In this document: in pieces, positions 1-4,805 of the stretch | Layout: every line of letters begins with the position of its first letter | How positions within the stretch are numbered: position 1 is the stretch's first letter | Origin: Bacillota bacterium | GTDB lineage: Bacteria > Bacillota > Sulfobacillia > Symbiobacteriales > ZC4RG38 | Assembly (NCBI GenBank): GCA_003242505.1 | Contig: QGUP01000070.1 | Span: 1 to 8,324, forward strand | Direction: 5' to 3' | Length of the DNA stretch: 8,324 nt | The notes under the pieces: generated by a model | Told to the model about the DNA's origin: nothing | What the model saw: only the letters and a program-made list of their open reading frames with translations | The model's database searches: none | Program-made: the position numbers and the translations under genes

Positions 1-2
1 CC

Positions 3-1277
3 GCCCTGGGCTTCAAGGTGAACCCCCACCGCCGGCTCTGCCGGGGGATCGAGGAGGTTCTCGCCTGGACCGAGGAGTGGCAGGCGAAGCGGTGGGAGCT
101 GCCCTACGAGATCGACGGCCTGGTGGTGAAGGTGAACGACCTTGCCCTCCGGGAGGCGATGGGCTTTACCAGCCGGGCGCCCCGGTGGGCGGTGGCCTAC
201 AAGTTCCCGCCGGAGGAACGGGAGACCCGGGTGGTGGCCATCACCGTCGAGGTGGGTCGGACCGGCAAGGTGACCCCCACCGCGGAGCTGGAGCCGGTGC
301 GGCTGGCGGGGACGGTGGTCCGGCGGGCGACCCTCCACAACGAGGACTACGTCCGGGCCAAGGACGTCCGGATCGGCGACGTGGTGGTGGTCCGGAAGGC
401 CGGGGAGATCATCCCCGAGGTGGTCCGGGTGGTGAAGGAGAAGCGGCAGGGGGACCTGCCGGTCTGGACCATGCCCGAGACCTGCCCGGTCTGCGGCACC
501 CCCCTGGTCCGGCCCGAGGGGGAGGCGGACCACCGGTGCCCGAACATCGCCTGCCCGGCCCAGACCTTCCGGCAGATCCTGCACTTCGCCTCCCGGGACG
601 CGATGAACATCGAGGGGCTGGGGGAGGCCCTGGTCCAGGCCCTGCTGGACGAGGGGCTGATCCGGGACGCGGCGGACCTCTACACCCTCCGGAAGGAGCA
701 GCTGGTCCAGCTCGAGCGGATGGGCCCCAAGAGCGCGGAGAACCTCCTCAATGCCATCGAGCGGAGCAAGCAGAACCCCCTGCACCGGCTGATCTTCGCC
801 CTCGGGATCCGGAACGTCGGCGAGCGGGCGGCCCGGGTGCTGGCCGAGCGCTTCGGCAGCATCGACGCCCTGGCCCGGGCGACGGAGGAGGAGCTGACCG
901 CCATCGAGGGCATCGGCCCCACCATCGCCCAGAACGTGGTGGCCTACTTCCGCAGTCCCCGGAACCAGGAACTCCTGGCCAAGCTCCGGGCCGCGGGGGT
1001 GCGGATGGCGGAGGAGCCCAGGGCCCAGGAGGCCGAGGGGCCCAAGCCCCTGGCGGGCATGACGGTGGTGGTGACCGGCACCCTCCAGTCCTGGAGCCGG
1101 AAGGAGATCGAGGAGCTGATCGAGCGGCTCGGGGGCCGGGCCGCCGGGAGCGTCAGCAAGAAGACCTCCTTCGTCCTGGTGGGCGAGTCGCCGGGCTCCA
1201 AGCTGGAGAAGGCCCGGGAGCTGGGGGTGCCGATCCTGACGGAACAGGAGTTCAAGGAGCGGTTCGGACTGTCGTAA
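3..1277 (+). CDS. ligA: NAD-dependent DNA ligase LigA, C-terminal part (5' end off window)
   Basis: LigA seals single-strand nicks in DNA during replication and repair, using NAD+ as the adenylate donor. The visible 424 residues lack roughly the first 245 of a usual ~670-residue protein, so the NAD-binding Ia domain and the KxDG adenylation lysine lie off the left edge. The reading frame is open back to base 3, ahead of the first ATG at base 18, so that ATG is internal. In order one sees: the end of the nucleotidyltransferase domain (IDGLVVKVND, then AVAYKFPPEE with its motif V lysine); an OB fold (about bases 230-470); a four-cysteine zinc finger, Cx2Cx14Cx4C, at 483-554; a helix-hairpin-helix region (about 590-960, with GIRNVGERAA and GIGPTIAQNV); and a BRCT domain (about 1044-1268, from KPLAGMTVVVTGTL). 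All motifs are intact. It ends in TAA. The family call is certain; only the N-terminus is unseen. Confidence 0.97.
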   Translation, partial: ALGFKVNPHRRLCRGIEEVLAWTEEWQAKRWELPYEIDGLVVKVNDLALREAMGFTSRAPRWAVAYKFPPEERETRVVAITVEVGRTGKVTPTAELEPVRLAGTVVRRATLHNEDYVRAKDVRIGDVVVVRKAGEIIPEVVRVVKEKRQGDLPVWTMPETCPVCGTPLVRPEGEADHRCPNIACPAQTFRQILHFASRDAMNIEGLGEALVQALLDEGLIRDAADLYTLRKEQLVQLERMGPKSAENLLNAIERSKQNPLHRLIFALGIRNVGERAARVLAERFGSIDALARATEEELTAIEGIGPTIAQNVVAYFRSPRNQELLAKLRAAGVRMAEEPRAQEAEGPKPLAGMTVVVTGTLQSWSRKEIEELIERLGGRAAGSVSKKTSFVLVGESPGSKLEKARELGVPILTEQEFKERFGLS

Positions 1278-1300
1278 GGCAGTTCGGGCTGCCGCAAAGC
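1261..1300. repeat. 20-bp imperfect tandem duplication across the ligA stop codon
   Basis: Bases 1261-1280 and 1281-1300 align without gaps at 15 of 20 positions, and all five differences are transitions. The first copy contains the ligA TAA stop (1275-1277); the second has CAA at the equivalent place. The second copy also contributes to a small hairpin at 1278-1293 (GGCAG / CTGCC around TTCGGG). The similarity is modest, so chance in GC-rich DNA cannot be excluded. Confidence 0.45.
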
Positions 1301-1326
1301 CAAAGGCCGCCGGCAGCGGGCGGGGA

Positions 1327-1353
1327 AACCGGGGGCCGGCCGGGCCCCCGGTT
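1327..1353 (+). terminator. Hairpin after ligA, possible weak intrinsic terminator
   Basis: An 11-bp perfect stem AACCGGGGGCC / GGCCCCCGGTT encloses a 5-base loop (GGCCG), 49 bases after the ligA stop. Only a poor T-rich stretch follows (CTGATTT), so it may slow rather than fully stop transcription, or need Rho. Its position suits the end of the ligA transcript. Confidence 0.5.
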
Positions 1354-1466
1354 CTGATTTCCAGGTTGGCGCATAGGCATTTTCACATCGGATCACCGGC
1401 AATCGGAAGGATTCTTTCAAATACGGGTCGAAAAAACACCGTCACAGGATTTGCGATTCCGTGGGT

Positions 1467-1504
1467 CCACACCAGGCCTCCGCCCAGGGGGGCTGTGGCT
1501 TTTC
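1467..1504 (+). terminator. Terminator-like hairpin followed by CTTTTC
   Basis: An outer stem CCACA (1467-1471) / TGTGG (1494-1498) and an inner stem GCCTCC (1476-1481) / GGGGGC (1488-1493, one G-T wobble) form a bulged hairpin with loop around GCCCA. CTTTTCT follows directly. It could be a second terminator for read-through from ligA. Its T-run abuts the TATAAT at 1505, so it could insulate the oppDF promoter from upstream transcription. Confidence 0.4.
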
Positions 1505-1510
1505 TATAAT
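1505..1510 (+). promoter_or_regulatory. Perfect -10 box (TATAAT) upstream of oppD
   Basis: TATAAT is an exact sigma-70/SigA -10 consensus in an otherwise GC-rich region, 75 bases before the oppD start. No recognisable -35 lies 16-18 bases upstream (the bases there are CGCCCAGG), and there is no extended -10 TG. The promoter is therefore plausible but either weak, activator-dependent, or incidental. Confidence 0.4.
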
Positions 1511-1535
1511 TAATGAAGATATCCCGGGAGGGCCG

Positions 1536-1559
1536 GGTCCCGGGGCCGGGTCCGGGACC
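1536..1559 (+). other. GC-rich hairpin in the oppD 5' leader
   Basis: An 8-bp perfect stem GGTCCCGG / CCGGGACC closes an 8-base loop (GGCCGGGT), just 13 bases ahead of the AAGGAG ribosome binding site. No T-run follows, so it does not look like a terminator. It could affect mRNA stability or ribosome access. Confidence 0.4.
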
Positions 1560-1572
1560 TTCCTGCGGTGAG

Positions 1573-1578
1573 AAGGAG
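1573..1578 (+). promoter_or_regulatory. Ribosome binding site of oppD
   Basis: AAGGAG sits 7 bases before the ATG at 1586. It lies inside the reading frame that could open at the GTG at 1568, so it argues for the ATG as the real start. Confidence 0.85.
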
Positions 1579-1585
1579 TGAGTCC

Positions 1586-2581
1586 ATGAGCGACAAGCTG
1601 GTTGAGATCCGCAACCTACGCACCTACTTCTACACCGAAGACGGGGTCATGCCGGCGGTGGACGGCGTCAGCCTCTACATCCGCCGGGGCGAGACCCTGG
1701 GCGTGGTCGGGGAGTCCGGCTGCGGCAAGAGCGTCACCTCCCTCTCCATCATGCGGCTGATCCCGAGCCCCCCCGGGAAGATCGTGGAGGGCGAGATCCT
1801 CTTCGAGGGCCGGGACCTCCTGAAGCTGCCGGAGCCGGAGATGCGGAAGATCCGGGGCAACGAGATCTCGATGATCTTCCAGGAGCCCATGACCTCCCTC
1901 AACCCGGTCTTCACCGTCGGGGATCAGATCGCCGAGGCGATCATGCTCCACCAGGGGCTCAATTATAAGGAAGCGATGGCCAAGGCGGTGGAGATGCTGC
2001 GGCTCGTGGGGATCCCGGCGCCGGAGAAGCGGGTGAAGGACTACCCGCACCAGATGAGCGGCGGGATGCGGCAGCGGGTCATGATCGCGATGGCCCTCTC
2101 CTGCAACCCGAAGCTCCTCATCGCCGACGAGCCCACCACGGCCCTGGACGTGACCATTCAGGCCCAGATCCTGGACCTGATGCGCAAGCTCAAGAAGGAA
2201 CTCGGCATGGCCATCATGCTGATCACCCACGACCTGGGCGTGGTGGCCGAGATGTGCGAGCGGGTCGTGGTCATGTACGCGGGCAAGGTGGTGGAGGAGG
2301 CGGACGTGGTCTCCCTCTTCAAGCAGCCGCTGCATCCGTACACCGAGGGGCTGCTCCAGTCGATCCCCCGCCTCGATGAGGACCGGGAGCGGCTCCACGT
2401 CATCGAGGGCGTGGTGCCCAATCCGCTGAACATGCCCCAGGGCTGCCGGTTCCACCCCCGGTGCCCCTACGCCATCGACAAGTGCCGGGAGGTTGAGCCG
2501 CCCCTCGAGCCGGTGGGGGACGGCCGGTTTGTGGCCTGCCACGTCGCCGCAGAACGCTTGGCCAAGGGGGTTACGGTCTGA
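1586..2581 (+). CDS. oppD: Oligopeptide/dipeptide ABC transporter ATPase, OppD/DppD type
   Basis: One of the two cytoplasmic ATPases that power import of peptides (or related solutes such as nickel or sugars) through an OppBC/DppBC-type permease. The 331-residue length is normal for the family. Walker A is GESGCGKS (residues 42-49), the Q-loop glutamine is Q99, the signature is SGGMRQR (158-164), Walker B is LLIADEP (177-183, catalytic E182), and the H-loop is H215 followed by D216. The C-terminal oligo/dipeptide extension holds four cysteines (C287, C293, C300, C318). The ATG at 1586 is chosen over the GTG at 1568 because the ribosome binding site lies between them. The stop overlaps the oppF start as TGATG, indicating translational coupling. 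Substrate cannot be told from the ATPase alone; OppD versus DppD naming is therefore tentative. Confidence 0.92.
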   Translation: MSDKLVEIRNLRTYFYTEDGVMPAVDGVSLYIRRGETLGVVGESGCGKSVTSLSIMRLIPSPPGKIVEGEILFEGRDLLKLPEPEMRKIRGNEISMIFQEPMTSLNPVFTVGDQIAEAIMLHQGLNYKEAMAKAVEMLRLVGIPAPEKRVKDYPHQMSGGMRQRVMIAMALSCNPKLLIADEPTTALDVTIQAQILDLMRKLKKELGMAIMLITHDLGVVAEMCERVVVMYAGKVVEEADVVSLFKQPLHPYTEGLLQSIPRLDEDRERLHVIEGVVPNPLNMPQGCRFHPRCPYAIDKCREVEPPLEPVGDGRFVACHVAAERLAKGVTV

Positions 2582-3585
2582 TGGCACTCGCTGCTCCGCT
2601 CCAGCAGGCCCAGGGGGAGACCCTGGTCCGGGTTGAGAACCTGAAGAAGTGGTACCCGGTCACCGGTGGCAGCATCATCTCCCGGGTGGTGGGCCACGTC
2701 AAGGCGGTGGACGGGGTCAGCTTCACCATCCGCCGGGGGGAGACCTTTGGCCTGGTGGGGGAGTCGGGGTGCGGCAAGACCACCCTGGGCAAGGTGCTCC
2801 TCCGGCTCCAGGAGCCCACCGCCGGCGCCGTCTACTTTGAGGGCCGGAACATCTTTGAACTTAATAAGGAAGAGATGCGCAAGCTACGCCGGGAGATGCA
2901 GATCATCTTCCAGGACCCCTACGCCTCCCTCAACCCCCGGATGACCGTGGGGGAGATCATCGGCGAGCCCCTGGAGATCCACGGGGTGGCCCGGGGGCGG
3001 GAGAAGGAGAAGCGGGTCCAGCAGCTCCTGGAGGTGGTGGGCCTCGCCTCCTACCACGCCCGGCGGTATCCCCACGAGTTCTCCGGCGGCCAGCGGCAGC
3101 GGATCGGCATCGCCCGGGCCCTGGCCCTCAACCCCAAGCTGATCGTCTGCGACGAGCCGGTCTCCGCCCTGGACGTCTCCATCCAGTCCCAGATCCTGAA
3201 CCTGCTTTCGGACCTGCAGAAGGAGTTCGGCCTCACCTACCTGTTCATCGCCCACGGCCTGGCGGTGGTGAAGCACATCTCCGACCGGGTCGGGGTGATG
3301 TACCTGGGCAAGCTGGTGGAGGTCGCGGACAAGCGGGAGATCTACGCCAATCCCCGGCACCCGTACACCGAGGCCCTGATGTCCGCGATCCCCATCCCCG
3401 ACCCGACGGTGCGCCGGGAGCGGATCATCCTCGAGGGGGATGTGCCGAGCCCCATCAACCCGCCGTCGGGCTGCCGGTTCCACACCCGGTGCCGGCTGGC
3501 GGAAGAGATCTGCCGGGAGGTCGAACCGCCGCTGGTGGACATCGGCAACGACCACTGGGTGGCCTGCCACGTCCGCACCCGGTGA
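2581..3585 (+). CDS. oppF: Oligopeptide/dipeptide ABC transporter ATPase, OppF/DppF type
   Basis: The partner ATPase of OppD; the two normally form a heterodimer under the permease. It has 334 residues, as usual for the family. Walker A is GESGCGKTT (60-68), the Q-loop is Q111 in IIFQDPYASLNP, the signature is SGGQRQR (168-174), Walker B is LIVCDEP (187-193, E192), and the H-loop is H225. The residue after H225 is glycine (AHGL, codon GGC at 3256-3258), where many homologues have aspartate. Four C-terminal cysteines (C298, C304, C311, C329) repeat the OppD spacing exactly. The ATG shares one base with the oppD TGA, and AAGGGGG lies 10 bases upstream. An extra ~17 residues precede the conserved start compared with OppD, which is normal for OppF. 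No permease or binding-protein gene follows; a strong hairpin ends the unit. Confidence 0.92.
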   Translation: MALAAPLQQAQGETLVRVENLKKWYPVTGGSIISRVVGHVKAVDGVSFTIRRGETFGLVGESGCGKTTLGKVLLRLQEPTAGAVYFEGRNIFELNKEEMRKLRREMQIIFQDPYASLNPRMTVGEIIGEPLEIHGVARGREKEKRVQQLLEVVGLASYHARRYPHEFSGGQRQRIGIARALALNPKLIVCDEPVSALDVSIQSQILNLLSDLQKEFGLTYLFIAHGLAVVKHISDRVGVMYLGKLVEVADKREIYANPRHPYTEALMSAIPIPDPTVRRERIILEGDVPSPINPPSGCRFHTRCRLAEEICREVEPPLVDIGNDHWVACHVRTR

Positions 3586-3614
3586 CGTGGCCTGCCATGC
3601 CCTCCCCCGGCGAC
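3559..3614. repeat. 28-bp imperfect tandem duplication across the oppF stop codon
   Basis: Bases 3559-3586 and 3587-3614 align without gaps at 23 of 28 positions, beginning with an identical GTGGCCTGCCA and ending with CCCGG(T/C)GAC. The first copy encodes the last OppF residues (VACHVRTR) and its TGA (3583-3585); the second is noncoding and has CGA there. It looks like a local duplication of the gene's 3' end that has since diverged. Confidence 0.7.
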
Positions 3615-3625
3615 CGCAAGGACGA

Positions 3626-3660
3626 AAAGCCCGGTTCGCGTCCGTTGCGAACCGGGCTTT
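3626..3660. terminator. Strong bidirectional terminator between oppF and marR
   Basis: A perfect 14-bp stem runs from AAAGCCCGGTTCGC to GCGAACCGGGCTTT around a 7-base loop (GTCCGTT). It lies between two convergent genes. The flanking A-run at 3625-3628 gives a TTTT on the - strand, and TTT ends the stem on the + strand, so it can serve both oppF and marR. Confidence 0.85.
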
Positions 3661-3669
3661 GCGCGCTGG

Positions 3670-3723
3670 GGTCGGAAGCGGCGATGTGGTCGGAAGTGAC
3701 GCTGTGGTCGGAAGCGGTTACCG
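3670..3723. repeat. 18-bp tandem repeat, three copies, at the marR 3' end
   Basis: Units start at 3670, 3688 and 3706, each opening with GGTCGGAAG. Units 1 and 2 match at 15 of 18 positions; unit 3 matches the first 12 bases of unit 1, then runs into the marR stop codon (3718-3720 on -). On the - strand the core reads CTTCCGACC. It sits between the terminator hairpin and the marR coding end. Most likely a small slippage-type duplication. Confidence 0.75.
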
Positions 3724-4227
3724 GTTGCCGGCGACCCCGAGGAGGGCCCGCAACTCTCCCAGGCTCCAGTCCAGCACCTCCGGCGGCGTCACCTGGCGGG
3801 CCAGCCAGGTGAGCCCGTCGAGGATCCGCTGGCGCTCCTCATCGGAGATGGACTGCAGGCTCTGCCAGGGTGCCGTGGCCACGGCCCGCTCCAGGATCTC
3901 CTTTCGGACCTCCTCGCCCCGGGGAGTGAGGGAGATGAGCTGCACCCGCCGGTCGGCGGAGAGTTGTTCGGCCTTGATCAGCCCCTTCTCCTTTACCCTC
4001 CGGATCAGGCCGCTCACGGTGCCGGGGTCCAGGTGCAGCCGCCGGGCCAGGTGCAGGGCGGGAATCGCCTGCCCGGGCCGGAGGTACAGGAGGACCCGCA
4101 ACTGGCTGGCGGTGAGCTCCCAGTGCTGGTGCGCGAAACGGTCCAGAGCCAACTCAAAATTCCGGAAACAGATCATCAACAGGTGCAAGATCTCCGCCGA
4201 CTTGGCCGCGGCATCTTCGCGGGTCAT
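3718..4227 (-). CDS. MarR-family transcriptional regulator
   Basis: A 169-residue winged helix-turn-helix protein of the MarR family, which bind palindromic operators as dimers and usually repress, releasing DNA on ligand binding or oxidation. An N-terminal dimerisation helix (about 8-35) leads to the helix-turn-helix (about 38-85: LTASQLRVLLYL, LARRLHLDPGTVSGLIRRVKEKGLI) and the wing with the characteristic DRR (92-94) and LTPRGEE (100-106), then C-terminal helices. I chose the ATG at 4227 because GGGGGTGG lies just upstream; an in-frame ATG at 4263 would give 181 residues, but its nearest AAGGA is 15 bases away. It is convergent with oppF and divergent from gatC. A single cysteine (C20) lies in the first helix; whether it senses oxidation is unknown. 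The effector and regulon cannot be inferred from sequence. Autoregulation is likely from the palindrome over its promoter. Confidence 0.88.
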   Translation of the reverse strand: MTREDAAAKSAEILHLLMICFRNFELALDRFAHQHWELTASQLRVLLYLRPGQAIPALHLARRLHLDPGTVSGLIRRVKEKGLIKAEQLSADRRVQLISLTPRGEEVRKEILERAVATAPWQSLQSISDEERQRILDGLTWLARQVTPPEVLDWSLGELRALLGVAGNR

Positions 4228-4231
4228 GGTG

Positions 4232-4239
4232 CCACCCCC
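4232..4239 (-). promoter_or_regulatory. Ribosome binding site supporting the shorter marR start
   Basis: On the - strand GGGGGTGG lies 4 bases before the ATG at 4227, close to the GGAGGTG consensus. This favours 4227 over the upstream ATG at 4263. Confidence 0.6.
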
Positions 4240-4292
4240 GGCAGGCATCTGAGTCGCTGCCATCGGTCCCGACAGGTATCCTTGTCATCACG

Positions 4293-4322
4293 ATTATACA
4301 TACAAGTGTCCTCCGAGTGCAA
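4293..4322 (-). promoter_or_regulatory. marR promoter
   Basis: On the - strand a -35 of TTGCAC (4322-4317) and a perfect -10 TATAAT (4298-4293) are separated by 18 bases. Transcription would start near 4286, giving a leader of about 59 bases to the chosen start at 4227. The surrounding DNA is AT-rich compared with the window. Confidence 0.7.
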
Positions 4323-4335
4323 TTGAATTGCTCTC
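4315..4335. promoter_or_regulatory. 21-bp palindrome over the marR -35, candidate MarR operator
   Basis: The site reads GAG, T, GCAATT, central G, AATTGC, T, CTC. Nine of ten arm positions pair around the centre at 4325; only the T/T pair (4318/4332) does not. Length, AT-rich core and overlap with the -35 box (4317-4322) fit a dimeric MarR-type operator used for autorepression. Binding by this particular regulator is inferred from location. Confidence 0.55.
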
Positions 4336-4399
4336 CTTTTGACGGCGAAAACATGACAGGTACGACACAAATCGACAAAGGCCCTGGGGGCGGGTCTCG

Positions 4400-4428
4400 T
4401 TGCTCCACTCCGGTGCCCATGGTAAAAT
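4400..4428 (+). promoter_or_regulatory. gatCAB promoter
   Basis: TTGCTC (4400-4405) and TAAAAT (4423-4428) are separated by exactly 17 bases, a good SigA-type promoter. The start of transcription would fall near 4435, giving a leader of about 58 bases before gatC. A weaker alternative, TTGACG (4339-4344) with TACGAC (4361-4366), lies upstream. Confidence 0.65.
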
Positions 4429-4476
4429 AGCACGGTAATCCTTCTCTCCCGTGCGGGGTCTCTTGCAGCAGCGGCG

Positions 4477-4485
4477 AAAGGAGGG
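4477..4485 (+). promoter_or_regulatory. Ribosome binding site of gatC
   Basis: AAAGGAGGG lies 7 bases before the GTG at 4493 and settles the start there, rather than at the GTG at 4451, which has no such site. Confidence 0.9.
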
Positions 4486-4492
4486 TTTACCG

Positions 4493-4783
4493 GTGGCCAT
4501 TTCCAGGGCCGAGGTGGAACACATCGCCAGGCTGGCCCGGCTGGGTCTCTCGGAGGAGGAGATGGAGGCCCTGACGGAGCAGCTCGGCCGTATCCTCGCG
4601 CACATGGAAGTCCTGCGGCAGGTGGATACCCGGGACGTTCCCCCCACCTACCACGTGCTGCCGCTTCAGAACGTCCTGCGGACGGATACGGTACAGGAGT
4701 CCCTGTCCCAGGAGGCTGCCCTCCGCAACGCCCCGCAGGCAGAGGCGGGGGCTTTCAAGGTGCCCAAGATCACGGAAGGCTAA
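4493..4783 (+). CDS. gatC: Glutamyl/aspartyl-tRNA amidotransferase subunit C
   Basis: GatC is the small subunit that wraps around and stabilises GatA against GatB in the tRNA-dependent amidotransferase, which amidates Glu-tRNA(Gln) and/or Asp-tRNA(Asn) in the cytoplasm. The protein has 96 residues, the usual size. The N-terminal helices carry the family pattern (VEHIARLARLGLSEEE, then LTEQLGRILAHMEVL), followed by the extended linker with VDTRDVPPTYHVLPLQNVLRTD and the C-terminal FKVPKITEG, close to the family's typical VPKVVE ending. The start is GTG, chosen from the strong ribosome binding site. It opens the gatCAB operon and is followed by gatA after 22 bases. It is read divergently from marR. 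Confidence 0.96.
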   Translation: MAISRAEVEHIARLARLGLSEEEMEALTEQLGRILAHMEVLRQVDTRDVPPTYHVLPLQNVLRTDTVQESLSQEAALRNAPQAEAGAFKVPKITEG

Positions 4784-4805
4784 GGGCAGCGAGGAGGATT
4801 CATTC

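Larger units (their letters stand above)
1278..1585. other. 308-base intergenic region between ligA and oppD
   Basis: No plausible gene is seen here. The left part (1278-1353) is GC-rich and hairpin-forming. The middle (1354-1460) is clearly more AT-rich than the flanking genes, with runs such as GAAAAAACACC, and holds no structure I can name. The right part holds a terminator-like hairpin, a TATAAT box and a GC-rich leader hairpin, listed separately. I looked for a T-box signature (TGGNACCGCG) and did not find one. Confidence 0.7.

Noticed and set aside
77..1357. 426-codon open frame overlapping ligA on +
   Set aside because: Its translation is glycine/proline/arginine-rich without domains, and it lies in another frame of a certain ligA. 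It is a by-product of high G+C.
1278..1585. Possible T-box or other riboswitch upstream of oppD, or of gatC at 4435-4492
   Set aside because: No T-box core motif or recognised riboswitch signature is present; only simple hairpins are seen.
1568..1585. Upstream GTG start for oppD
   Set aside because: The strong AAGGAG ribosome binding site lies within these codons, placing the start at the ATG at 1586.
1616..2587. 323-codon open frame antisense to oppD
   Set aside because: His/Leu/Asp-rich shadow of a certain ABC ATPase gene.
3440..4252. 270-codon open frame on + spanning the oppF end, the terminator and antisense marR
   Set aside because: It crosses a strong terminator hairpin and has an Arg/Ser-rich translation with no family resemblance, while marR on - has a clear domain and promoter.
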